From: Burkholderia gladioli
GTDB taxonomy: Bacteria > Pseudomonadota > Gammaproteobacteria > Burkholderiales > Burkholderiaceae
DNA: 64,000 nucleotides
Direction of reading: 5' to 3'
NCBI RefSeq assembly: GCF_000959725.1
Contig: NZ_CP009322.1
Coordinates: 1,860,001-1,924,000 of the forward strand
Position numbers and translations under genes: made by a program. This document shows positions 35,596 to 44,800 of this stretch, piece by piece. The notes beneath the pieces were generated by a model. It ran no database searches, was not told the DNA's origin, and saw only the letters and a program-made list of their open reading frames with translations. The first letter of the stretch is position 1; each line of letters opens with the position of its first letter.

Positions 35596-37359
35596 ATGTT
35601 GCTGATACTCATCGCCTTCCTTGCCGGCGTGCTCACGGTGCTGAGCCCCTGCATCCTGCCCGTGGTGCCCTTCGTGTTCGCCAGGACCGACGGCCCCTTC
35701 GTTCGCACCCGCCTGCCGCTGCTGATCGGCCTGGCGGCCAGCTTCGCGCTGGTAACGGGCCTCGGCGCGGCCGGCCTGGGCGGCATCGCGCAGCTCAGCC
35801 GCTACGGGCGCTGGCTCGCGCTCGGCGGCTTCGCGCTGTTCGGCGTCGCGCTGTTGTTCCCGGCCCTGGCCGCCCGCGTCGGCCAGCCGCTGACGCAGGC
35901 CGCCAACTGGATCATCGGCCGCTCGCAGCAGGCCGGCCCGCGCCGCGGCGTGCTGTCGGCCGCCCTGGTCGGCGTCGCCACCGGGCTGCTGTGGGCGCCC
36001 TGCGCCGGCCCCGTGCTCGGCCTGATCCTCACCGGCGCGGCGCTGCATGGGCTGTCGTGGTGGACCATCGCGGCGCTGGCCGCCTACGCGGCCGGCGGCG
36101 CGGGCTCGCTGGTCGTGATCTCCGGGCTCGGCCAGCGGGCGATGCAGATGCTCAAGCGCCGCGCCGGCTTCGGCGAGCGCCTGCGTCGCGCGACGGGCGC
36201 GGCGGTGCTGCTCGCGGCCGGCGCGATCGCGCTCGGCTTCGATACGCAGGCGCTCGCGCAACTGCCGAGCACCCCCACCAGCGGGCTCGAGACGCGCCTG
36301 GTGGGCCTGCTCGGCAAGCACGGCGCCGACGACCAGGGCAAGGCCACGCGCCAGACGCCGCCGGCGGCGCCGGCCGCCGCGCCGATCCGCCTGCGCGACG
36401 AGGGCGAACTGCCGATGCTCGACGGCGCGAGCGGCTGGCTCGATTCGCCGCCGCTCACGCGCGATGCCTTGCGCGGCAAGGTGGTGGTGGTCAACTTCTG
36501 GACCTATTCCTGCATCAACTGCCTGCGTACGCTGCCCTACCTGAAGACCTGGGCCGAGCGCTACGGCAAGGACGGCCTGGTGGTGATCGGCGTGCACACG
36601 CCCGAGTTCGGCTTCGAGCGCGATCCCGGCAACGTGCGCCGCGCGCTGAAGGACCTCGGCATCCATTACCCGGTCGCGACCGACAACGACTACCGGATCT
36701 GGCAGGCGTTCGACAACCAGTACTGGCCGGCCTTCTATATCGCCGACGCGAACGGCCGGATCCGCTTCCACCACTTCGGCGAGGGCGGCTACGACGACGC
36801 CGAGCGCGCGATCCGGCAGTTGCTGGCCGACGCCGGCCACGGCATGCCGGCGGCCGACGGCGGCGCGCCGGTGGCGACCGGCGCCCTGGCACCGGCCGAC
36901 CCCGACGACATCGGCTCGGAGGAAACCTACGTGGGCTACCGCCAGGCGCAGGGTTTCGCCTCGCCCGAGCCGGTGCGGCCCGACCACGACGCGGCCTACA
37001 GCACGCCGGCGCGGCTCGCGCTCAATACCTTCGCCCTGGCCGGGCAGTGGAACGTGGGCGCCGAATCGGCGGTGGCGACCGCGCCAGGCGCGCGCCTGAG
37101 CTACCGCTTCCACGCGCGCGACCTGCACCTGGTGCTCGGGCCCGGCGCCGACGGCCGTCCGCTGCGCTTTCGCGTGAGCATCGACGGCGCGCCGCCCGGC
37201 GACGCGCATGGCGCCGATGTCGCCGCCGACGGCAGCGGCAGCATCGACGCCTCGCGCCTGTATCAACTGGTGCGCCAGCGCGGGCCGGTACGCGACCATA
37301 CCTTCACGATCGAATTCCTCGATCCGGGCGCCAAGGCCTTCAGTTTCACCTTCGGTTGA
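35596..37359 (+). CDS. dipZ: DipZ-type thiol-disulfide protein: CcdA, thioredoxin and C-terminal domains
   Basis: A 587-residue inner-membrane protein. Residues 1-215 are a CcdA/DsbD-like membrane domain with the redox cysteines C19 (SPCILP) and C136 (APCAGP). Residues about 265-430 are a periplasmic TlpA-like thioredoxin domain with C306-I-N-C309. Residues about 450-587 are a beta-sandwich with a carbohydrate-binding-like look. Electrons should pass from cytoplasmic thioredoxin through the membrane domain to the CINC site. Start at 35596 is set by the first membrane helix. It is monocistronic with a terminator after it. Its substrates are unknown. Confidence 0.85.
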   Translation: MLLILIAFLAGVLTVLSPCILPVVPFVFARTDGPFVRTRLPLLIGLAASFALVTGLGAAGLGGIAQLSRYGRWLALGGFALFGVALLFPALAARVGQPLTQAANWIIGRSQQAGPRRGVLSAALVGVATGLLWAPCAGPVLGLILTGAALHGLSWWTIAALAAYAAGGAGSLVVISGLGQRAMQMLKRRAGFGERLRRATGAAVLLAAGAIALGFDTQALAQLPSTPTSGLETRLVGLLGKHGADDQGKATRQTPPAAPAAAPIRLRDEGELPMLDGASGWLDSPPLTRDALRGKVVVVNFWTYSCINCLRTLPYLKTWAERYGKDGLVVIGVHTPEFGFERDPGNVRRALKDLGIHYPVATDNDYRIWQAFDNQYWPAFYIADANGRIRFHHFGEGGYDDAERAIRQLLADAGHGMPAADGGAPVATGALAPADPDDIGSEETYVGYRQAQGFASPEPVRPDHDAAYSTPARLALNTFALAGQWNVGAESAVATAPGARLSYRFHARDLHLVLGPGADGRPLRFRVSIDGAPPGDAHGADVAADGSGSIDASRLYQLVRQRGPVRDHTFTIEFLDPGAKAFSFTFG

Positions 37360-37396
37360 GCGTGGCGCTGCCGGGGCCTACCGGCGGCGGAAGGCA

Positions 37397-37433
37397 AAAA
37401 CCCCCGGATCGCCGATCAGGCGATTCGGGGTTT
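37397..37433 (+). terminator. Terminator of the DipZ-type gene
   Basis: AAACCCC and GGATCGCC pair with GGCGATTC and GGGGTTT across GATCA, giving a stem of about 15 bp with one bulged base, 38 bp after the stop. The paired AAA/TTT ends allow it to work in both directions. Confidence 0.8.
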
Positions 37434-37449
37434 CGTTCATGTGGGGCGC

Positions 37450-37488
37450 CATAGCGGCCATGGCGGGCCATAGCAGGCCGTGGCGGGC
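37450..37488. repeat. Imperfect tandem repeat, CATAGC...GGCGGGC
   Basis: Two adjacent copies of a 19-20 bp unit (37450-37468 and 37469-37488) differ at two positions. They are followed by more GGCC-rich sequence up to about 37530 able to fold back on itself. This lies in the 460-bp gap 37360-37819, which otherwise holds the DipZ terminator and the leader of the DUF4148 array. Confidence 0.45.
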
Positions 37489-37819
37489 CCCGCCGGCCCT
37501 TGGCAGGCCGGCGCCGGCCATACCCCGCCCATGCCCTTCCGACAAGCCGCTCCACCGATTTTCCCCGCTTTCGCACCCCGGAAATACCGGGTCGGAATCC
37601 CTGCTGCCCCGAGATTTGTGTCGCAACGTATCCGCCCGCGTATCCGATACATGTGCTTGCAACAAACCCGGTTCGACGAAACACACGAGATACGTGCGCC
37701 GGTTGTAATGCTTTCACGCCGGACGCAAACGCAAGCCGGCCAGTCACCCGGCCGGCAACGACCGGACGACGCGAAACCCCGACGCACCACCGACCACTGA
37801 ACCGTTCCAGGAGAACACC

Positions 37820-38053
37820 ATGAAAGTCTCGAAGATCGCCCTGTCGTTTGCCCTCGCCGCCTCGTTCGCCGCCGCTTCCTCGGCCTTCGCCTCGGTGCCC
37901 GCCCAATCGGCCCCGGCCCAGGACACCGTGCAGACGCAAGTGTCCCGCGCGATGAACGCACCGCTCACACGCGCCGAAGTCCGCGCCCAGTTGATCGAAG
38001 CGCAGAAGGACGGCCAGCTCGCCGCCCTGCAGAACCTCTATCGCGGCAGCTGA
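37820..38053 (+). CDS. DUF4148 small exported protein, copy 1 of a tandem array
   Basis: A 77-residue protein with a signal peptide (1-24, cut near AFAS) and a 50-residue mature part carrying PLTRAEVRAQLIEAQKDGQLAAL-type DUF4148 sequence and ending LYRGS. It differs from copies 2 and 3 mainly in the signal peptide and N-terminal mature part. CAGGAGAACACC precedes the ATG. The mature peptide is a short helical module; its function in the periplasm is unknown. Confidence 0.85.
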   Translation: MKVSKIALSFALAASFAAASSAFASVPAQSAPAQDTVQTQVSRAMNAPLTRAEVRAQLIEAQKDGQLAALQNLYRGS

Positions 38054-38128
38054 TCCTCACGCAGCCACGCAGCACCACCCGACATTCCCTCAAGCACGAA
38101 CGAACACTCACTGAAACTGGAGAACACC

Positions 38129-38362
38129 ATGAAAGCCTCGAAACTCGCCCTGTCGCTCGCCGTCGCCGCCCTGTCCGCCACGGCAGCCAGCGCCTTCGCC
38201 GCGATGCCCGCCCAATCGGCTCCGGCCCAGGACACGGTGCAAACGCAGGTCGCCCGCGCCATGAACCATCCGCTCACGCGTGCCGAAGTCCGCGCCCAGT
38301 TGGTCGAGGCGCAGAAGGACGGCCAGCTCGCCGCCCTGCAGGACCTCTATCGCGGCAGCTGA
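38129..38362 (+). CDS. DUF4148 small exported protein, copy 2
   Basis: A 77-residue protein, signal peptide 1-25 (cut near AFAA), mature part with HPLTRAEVRAQLVEAQKDGQ and the LYRGS end. It differs from copy 3 at two residues only (Ala7 and Thr36 here). CTGGAGAACACC precedes the ATG and is identical to that of copy 3. Confidence 0.88.
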   Translation: MKASKLALSLAVAALSATAASAFAAMPAQSAPAQDTVQTQVARAMNHPLTRAEVRAQLVEAQKDGQLAALQDLYRGS

Positions 38363-38437
38363 TCCGCGCGCAGTCACGCAGCATCACCCGACCTTCACCC
38401 AAGCACTGCCGAACACTCACTGAAACTGGAGAACACC

Positions 38438-38671
38438 ATGAAAGCCTCGAAACTCGTCCTGTCGCTCGCCGTCGCCGCCCTGTCCGCCACGGCAGCCAGC
38501 GCCTTCGCCGCGATGCCCGCCCAATCGGCCCCGGCCCAGGACAGCGTGCAAACGCAGGTCGCCCGCGCCATGAACCATCCGCTCACGCGTGCCGAAGTCC
38601 GCGCCCAGTTGGTCGAGGCGCAGAAGGACGGCCAGCTCGCCGCCCTGCAGGACCTCTATCGCGGCAGCTGA
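38438..38671 (+). CDS. DUF4148 small exported protein, copy 3
   Basis: A 77-residue protein nearly identical to copy 2 (Val7 and Ser36 instead of Ala and Thr), with the same ribosome site. Both changes are conservative, which suggests a recent duplication or gene conversion under selection to keep the protein. Confidence 0.88.
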   Translation: MKASKLVLSLAVAALSATAASAFAAMPAQSAPAQDSVQTQVARAMNHPLTRAEVRAQLVEAQKDGQLAALQDLYRGS

Positions 38672-38727
38672 ACGCCACGAACCAGCGACCGTCCACTCCC
38701 ACACTCATCGACTCGAGGTAAAGCATC

Positions 38728-39015
38728 ATGTTCAAGCCCTACCTGATCGCGGCGGTCGTCGCCGCCGGTATCGCCGCGGCCCCGGCCGCCTTCGCCAGCG
38801 GCTACGGCCCGGCCCCGCACTACGACCCGCTCGCCGGCGCACCGGCATCGCAGCGCGGGCAGAGCGCGCAGACGCTCCACGCCGAAGCGGCGCAATGGAT
38901 GATGGACCAGGCCGATGTCGCGAAGACCTCGTATGGCGCCGAAGGCCATGCCGGCGCGGAATCGGGCGCGCGTCTCGCGCCGGTCGACACGGCCTCGCTG
39001 TATGCGCATCACTGA
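38728..39015 (+). CDS. Small exported protein at the end of the DUF4148 array
   Basis: A 95-residue protein with a signal peptide (1-23, cut near AFAS) and a mature part, SGYGPAPHYDPLAGAPASQRGQ, that is Gly/Pro/Tyr-rich then helical (LHAEAAQWMMDQADVAKTSYG). It lacks the LTRAEVRAQL motif, so it is a DUF4148-associated but distinct protein. GAGGTAAAGC precedes the ATG. It is 56 bp after copy 3 and probably in the same transcript. Confidence 0.7.
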   Translation: MFKPYLIAAVVAAGIAAAPAAFASGYGPAPHYDPLAGAPASQRGQSAQTLHAEAAQWMMDQADVAKTSYGAEGHAGAESGARLAPVDTASLYAHH

Positions 39016-39213
39016 CGGACTCGGATCTCCGTCCCGGGATGTCGCTTCGCCAGGCAGCACGCGAAACGCCATGCCTTTTGTCATCGAGCAACACGGCGGC
39101 CGGCGCGGAACCCCGCGACGCCGCCGGCAGGCAGGCAATCAAGCGGTACCTGCCGCTCTAGAGATGCAGTCGAATCGCTTCGACGCCGCCGCCTCGCGAT
39201 CCTCAGGCGATCC

Positions 39214-40293
39214 TCAGGCGATCACCAGCGGCAGCCGCAAGGTGGCCTCGAGCCCGCCGCCCCGACGATTGCGCAGTTGAAGATCGCCGCGCATCGCCTT
39301 CACCAGCCGGCGCGCGATCGCCAGGCCCAGGCCCGAACCCTTCGCCTTCGCGGCTGATTCCGGCGCGCGATACCAAGGTTCGAACACCGCCGCCAGTTGC
39401 GAAGGCGCGATGCCGGGCCCCGAATCGAGCACCGCGAGCACCAGGTGCTGGGCCTCCACGCGCACGCGCAGGCGCACGTCGGTGCCGTAGCGCAGCGCAT
39501 TGTCGATCAGGTTCATCAGCACGCGGCGCAGCGCATGCGGGCAGGTGACGATCGGCCGGCCGACCCGGCCATCCAGTTCGACCACGCGCCCCGCGTCGTG
39601 ATAATTGTCGACCAGCGTATCGAACATGCGATCCGCGTCGACCCGGCGCGGCGATTCGAGCCCGCCCGACTGGGTCCGCGCGCAGGCCAGGCTGGCCTCC
39701 ACCAGTTCGTTCATCTCGGCGAGATCGCCGGCCATCGCGTCGCGCATCGCCGTGTCGTCGAGCATCTCGCTGCGCAGGCCGATGCGCGTGAGCGGCGTGC
39801 GCAGGTCGTGCGCATAGGCGGCCTGCACCACCAGCAGCTCGGCCTCGCGCTCGGCCGCCTGCCGGCCAGTGCCGTTGATCGCCTCGATCAGCCGGTCGAG
39901 CGCCGCGCCGCCGTCGGGCGGCAAGGCCGCGCGCGTGCCCTCGCGGCACTGCCGTTCCAGCGCCGCGGCGAGCCGCGCGATGCGCCGGCGCTGGCCGCGC
40001 AGGCGCGCCAGCGCGTGGGCGGCCAGCAGCGCGAAGCCGGTGCCGGGCACGATCATCAGCGTCATCATCAGCAGGTGCGCATAGGGCCGCTGCATGCTCA
40101 GCGCCATCGCGCCGTTGACGGCCAGCGTGGCGCACATGAAGCCGATCCGCACCAGCGCCGCATGGCGATGGCCGCGATAGGCGACGCTGCGGGTCAGCCG
40201 GCGCAATCGCAAAAGCGGCATGGCGGCAAGCGCGCGGGGACGCGCGGACAACTCGAGGGCGTTGCTACGCAGCAAGGTCAGGGTCCTGTTCAT
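39214..40293 (-). CDS. Membrane sensor histidine kinase with minimal sensor region
   Basis: A 359-residue kinase. Two membrane helices (about 50-66 and 73-94) are joined by a very short loop, so no periplasmic sensing domain exists. A HAMP-like stretch (95-150) leads to the HisKA domain with H162 in YAHDLRTPLTRI. The ATPase domain has MNLIDNALRYG (N box), DSGPGIAP (G1) and KGSGLGLAIARRL (G2). The ATG at 40293 has GGGAGAA upstream; a longer frame to 40344 is less likely. No OmpR-type partner regulator is adjacent. Confidence 0.82.
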   Translation of the reverse strand: MNRTLTLLRSNALELSARPRALAAMPLLRLRRLTRSVAYRGHRHAALVRIGFMCATLAVNGAMALSMQRPYAHLLMMTLMIVPGTGFALLAAHALARLRGQRRRIARLAAALERQCREGTRAALPPDGGAALDRLIEAINGTGRQAAEREAELLVVQAAYAHDLRTPLTRIGLRSEMLDDTAMRDAMAGDLAEMNELVEASLACARTQSGGLESPRRVDADRMFDTLVDNYHDAGRVVELDGRVGRPIVTCPHALRRVLMNLIDNALRYGTDVRLRVRVEAQHLVLAVLDSGPGIAPSQLAAVFEPWYRAPESAAKAKGSGLGLAIARRLVKAMRGDLQLRNRRGGGLEATLRLPLVIA

Positions 40294-40417
40294 TCCGGTT
40301 CTCCCGTCTCGATCGGATCGAAGGCACGGTGCACATGACACCATGGCCGCCGGGAGGCGCGCTATCAGACGAGAGGGCGTCCACCCCCTACCAAGGTTTA
40401 TCGGGCGATGCGCAGGT

Positions 40418-40813
40418 TCAGGTCGCGGGCGGCGCGGGCCACAGGCCGAGCGCGCGGCCGATCCACGACTCCAGCTCCGAGGCGTCGATCGGCTTGTCGA
40501 TCACGCACAGCGCGCGGCTCGCGTTGGCGCGCTCGAGCGTGCGGCCCGAGGCGAACGCGGTGATGAAGACGGTGGGGATCAGGATGCCACGCGCTTCGAG
40601 CAGCGAGAGCAGCTCGACGCCGTCGGTGCCGGGCATCTGCACGTCGCAGACCAGGCAGCCGGTGGCCGCGAGCGTATCCGATGCGAGGAATTCGTCCGCG
40701 GTCGCGAACACGCGCGCATTCCAGCCGAACGAACGCACCAGGCTGCTGGTGGCGGCACGCACGAACGGATCGTCGTCGACGATGGATACGAGCTGGTTGG
40801 CGTCTACGGACAA
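40418..40813 (-). CDS. Single-domain response regulator (receiver only)
   Basis: A 131-residue FixJ-like receiver without output domain. The acidic pair is in IVDDDPFVR, the phosphoacceptor is D57 in VCDVQMPG and the conserved lysine is K107 in VIDKP; the TAFAS threonine/alanine segment is also present. The frame opens with TTG (MSVDANQLVS), a rare start, so the exact N-terminus is uncertain. It lies between two kinases and a FixJ-like regulator on one strand and could be a phosphate sink or relay for the large kinase at 41857. Confidence 0.8.
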   Translation of the reverse strand: MSVDANQLVSIVDDDPFVRAATSSLVRSFGWNARVFATADEFLASDTLAATGCLVCDVQMPGTDGVELLSLLEARGILIPTVFITAFASGRTLERANASRALCVIDKPIDASELESWIGRALGLWPAPPAT

Positions 40814-41003
40814 AAGAAATCTCGCTCATGACCTGGTGAACGAGGCGGCTCATCCGACCATCGTCCGGGGACTAGAGTACCGCGGCGCGGGGGGCGCCAA
40901 CCATCATATCGAAGTATAGGGTGGCCCCGCCGCGCGCCCGCGTGGCGGGCCGGAAGCCGCGCCGGGCAGGCATTTTCGCGACGCGGCGGCGGCGCCGGGC
41001 CCG

Positions 41004-41672
41004 CTAGCGCGGCGCCAGCCGCTCGATGCCGAGCGCTTCCATCTTGCGCACCAGCTCGGCCACCGAGCGCGAGTTCATCTTGCGCATGGCCTGGCCGCGA
41101 TGGATCTTCGCGGTGATCTCGGCGATCCCCATGCTGGCGGCGATCTGCTTGTTCATCAGCCCATCGGCCACGTGCCGCAGCACCTCGCGCTCGCGCGGCG
41201 TCAGCGACTCCCAGCAGGCACGCGCCTCGCCGAGCTGGCGGTCGGTGGCCAGGCGCGCCGCGTCGCGCTCCAGCGCGCTGATCACCGCGTCGATCATGTC
41301 CTGGTCGCGGAACGGCTTGGCGAGGAAATCCATCGCACCGGCCTTCATCGCCTTGACCGTCATCGGGATGTCGCCATAGGCGGTCATGAAGATGATCGGC
41401 ATGTGCGGGCCGCCGTCGTCCATCAGGGTGCGCTGGAAGGCCAGGCCGCTCTGCCCCTTCAGGCGAACGTCGAGCACCAGGCAGGCCGGGCCGCCGTGGC
41501 GCGGCGCGGCGACGAACTCCTCGATCGAGCCGTAGGCGCGCACCTCCAGGTCGATCGAGCGCAGCAGGCCGGCCAGCGCGCCGCGCACCAGCTCGTCGTC
41601 GTCGACGACGTAGACGATGCGGGCATCGCGGCGCAAGGCGGGATCGCTTTCGGGGGGACGGGAATAGGACAT
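41004..41672 (-). CDS. FixJ/NarL-type response regulator
   Basis: A 222-residue regulator with a receiver domain (about 18-130; phosphoacceptor D68 in VLDVRLKG, MTAYGDIPMTVKAMKAGAMDFLAKPF) and a LuxR-type helix-turn-helix (about 152-212, LTPREREVLRHVADGLMNKQ). The receiver is FixJ-like, matching the FixL-like histidine kinase domain of the 1702-residue protein encoded upstream (184-bp gap, same strand). They probably form one two-component pair. Targets are unknown. Confidence 0.88.
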   Translation of the reverse strand: MSYSRPPESDPALRRDARIVYVVDDDELVRGALAGLLRSIDLEVRAYGSIEEFVAAPRHGGPACLVLDVRLKGQSGLAFQRTLMDDGGPHMPIIFMTAYGDIPMTVKAMKAGAMDFLAKPFRDQDMIDAVISALERDAARLATDRQLGEARACWESLTPREREVLRHVADGLMNKQIAASMGIAEITAKIHRGQAMRKMNSRSVAELVRKMEALGIERLAPR

Positions 41673-41856
41673 CGTGGTCAGGGCATGGCCCGTGAAGGCG
41701 GCCGCCGCGCGGGCGGCCTGGGTTCGGGGGCGCCGCCGCGGCGGCAGGCGACGGGACGGCCGATGCGGCAGGCCCGGCCAATCGAGCGCGGCGTATCGAT
41801 CGTGTCGGTTACGTCGCTCACATCGATCGCGTCGATCGAGCGGCGCGGCCGGCGGT

Positions 41857-44800
41857 TCATGGCGCGAGCAGCGGCAGCGCGAAGCTGGCGCGGGTGCCGG
41901 CCTCGGCGCGCCGCGTCAGCGTCAGCGAGCCGCCATGCGCCTCGACGATCGAGTGCGAGATCGCGAGACCCATGCCCATGCCGTTGTCCTTGGTGGTGAA
42001 CAGCGGTTCGAGCAGGCGGCCGGCGATGCCGGGATCGATGCCGCAGCCGTGGTCGTCGACGCTCACGCGCGCCCAGCCGCCCGGCTCCTCGTCGCAGGAC
42101 AGCACCAGCCGGCGATCGCCCGCCGCCTGCCCGGCCATCGCCTCGGCGCCGTTGGTCAGCAGGTTGATCACCACCTGCTGGAGCTGGATCCGGTCGCCCT
42201 GCACCTGCACGCCGGCCTCCAGCCCGCGCAGCTCGAGCGCCACCTCCAGCGCATCGAGCTGCCCCGCCACCAGGGTGGCGGCCTCGCGCAGCGCCTCGCC
42301 CAGGTCGACCGCGGTGAACTGCGGCTCGGCCTTGCGGGCCTTGGCGCGCAGCGCCTGGATGATGGTCTTGGCGCGGGTCGCGCTGAGGCTGATGTAGCGC
42401 AGCATCTCGCGCGTCTCGTCGATATCGGGCGGCTCGCGGTTCAGCCAGCGCAACGCGGCGCTCGCCGAGGTGTCGACCGCCGCGATCGGCTGCCCGACCT
42501 CGTGCACGATCGAGGCCACCAGCTCGCCCATCGCCTTCAGGCGGCTGGCGCGTTCGAGTTCGGCCAGCGCATTGCGCAACTGTTCCTCGGCCCGCGCGCG
42601 CTGGCCATATTGCTCGACCAGCTCCTCGTAGAGCCGCGCGTTCTCCAGCGCGAACGCGGCCTGGCTCGCGATCACTTCCAGCACCGCCGCCTTGGCGGCA
42701 GTGAACACCTTGGCGGCGAGCTTGTTCTCCAGGTAGAGCACGCCCACCAGGGTGGCATGCCGCATCAGCGGCACGCACAGCACCGAGCGCGGCCGGTAGC
42801 GGCGCACGTACTCGTCTTCCTCGAAGGCCGGCGCGTCGCGCATGTCGTCGATCAGCAGGCCGTCCTGCTTGCGCGCCACCGCCTGCACCAGCGACACCGG
42901 CAGCACCTCGGCGCTGAACCCCGCCCCCTGCTGCGTGACCGTGATCTCGCCGTCCTGCACGTAGGCCTGCGCCGGCACGCGCCAACCCTCGGCGCGCAGC
43001 AGCGCGAGCACGCAATACCCGGCGCCGGAATTCTCCAGCGCGGTGCGCAGCACCGTCTCGACCAGCCGCGACGGCACGATATCGCTGGCCAGCGCGTTCG
43101 AGATCCGCAGCACCGCCTGCACGTCGAGCTCGAACAGCCGGCTGGCGGCCGAGGCGCGCGCATCGGACTCGAACACCGCCGGATGATCGGCCTGCAACTG
43201 CCGGACCTTGGCCATCGCGCCCCAGCGCTGCCAGGCACCGCGCGCATGACGCAGATAGGCGGCCGCCGGCACTTCCTCGCCGCGCGCGCTGTAGAAGCGC
43301 CCCGCCAGCTCGGCGGCCAGCGCCTCGACCTGGGTGAAGCCGTGACGCCGCGCGTGGGCCACCGCGGCGGCATAGGCGGCGCCGGCTTCGGCGGCGCGAT
43401 CGCGGGTGCGCAGCCATTCCGCGTGCACCAGGTCGCGACGCGCCACGAAGTTCGCCGGGCAGGCATTGGCCCAAAGCGCGAGCTGGTCGATATGCCGTTG
43501 CAGGGCCGCGTCCTGGGCGGCATCGCGGCTGCGCAGCGCGATCAGCGCCAGCGCGCCGTAATAGGCCAGGTCGCCGCTCTCGGCGAACGAGCGGCCGAAC
43601 CACACGCAGGCCTCGGCGCGGCGCCGCGCCTCGAGCGCGTCCCCCGCGTCGCCGAACATCACGCCAAGCTGCAGGCGATAGACCCAGTAGGCCACGTCCA
43701 CCAGGGTGACCGGCGCGCCCTCCACCGGCACCGGCGGCGGCGGCTCGCGCCGCTCGGCCGGGTCGTCCTGCAGGCGCGCCAGCAGGTTCGATTGCGCGAG
43801 CAACTGGTTGATCACCAGCAGGAAGTTCGAATCGCGCGCCAGCACCAGCCCGCGCCGCACCGTCTCGCGGATGTCGTCGAGATACTCGCCGCCGAAGATC
43901 ATGCCGGTCGCTTCGTTCGGACTGCAGTAGTTCGCGAAGGTGTGGTCGCCCGATTCGAGCGCGACCGTGTAGGCGCGCCGCGCGTAGTCGCGCGCCGAGC
44001 GCGCCGGCAGCGTCCAGGGCACCACGAAGCAGCCGAACACCATGTAGACGCGCGCCTGGTAGCGCTTCAGGCCCAGCTCGTCGACCAGGTACAGCGCCAG
44101 CCGGCCGAAGTCGAGCGTGTAGGAATAGTCGCCATAGCGCGCGCCGAACACCAGGTTCATGCAGGTATAGGCGTTCGCCGAGGCATCGGACTGGCCGTAG
44201 GCGATCGACAGCGTCGCGGTGCGCATCACCATCAGGTCGACCAGGTTCTGGTCGGTGTACATCGCCGGCGGGATCAGGTCGGCGAGGATGTCCATCAGCG
44301 CGCGACGCAGCGGGTCGGCGGCCACCGGCAGCGCGCGCAGGCCCTCCATGCCGTGCTCGTCGAGCCAGCCGCGCAGCCGCGCGTATTCGCGATCGACCTC
44401 GGCCACCTCGGGCTGCATCGGGATCTCGATGCCGGCGCGGCGCAGGAAGGCCAGGCCGGTGCCCATCGCCAGGTCGTAGCGGCCCAGCGTGGTGTAGAGC
44501 GCTGCGCGCAGGCGCGCCAGGTCGGCGCCGAAGATGCCGTCGCCGGCCACCGCCTCGAGCGCCGCGAGCCGCGCCTCGGCCGCCTCCAGCGCGCCCGTCA
44601 TGAATTCGGCCTCGCCGCACAGCAGGCGCGCATCCAGGCCCATCTGCTCGCCGTCGTCCTCGCCGATGAAGTCGAGCGCGGCGCGGAAATACACCAGCGC
44701 CGAGTGATGCGCGGTGGCGGCCTTGGCGCGCCGCCCCGCGTCGAGATTGAGCGCGGCGAAGGCGGCCCGCTCGCGCCGCGCGTCGACCGCCTCGCGCGCC

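Larger units (their letters stand above)
38054..38671 (+). repeat. Tandem 309-bp duplication carrying DUF4148 genes
   Basis: Two direct 309-bp units (38054-38362 and 38363-38671) each consist of a 75-bp spacer and a 234-bp gene. Coding parts are nearly identical and the spacers share most bases, including the last 27 before the ATG. The gene at 37820 starts exactly 309 bp before copy 2, so it belongs to the same array although it has diverged. Confidence 0.9.

Noticed and set aside
37820..38671. Repeated units considered as a CRISPR-like array
   Set aside because: Period is 309 bp, the repeats are coding, and there are no short repeats with unique spacers.
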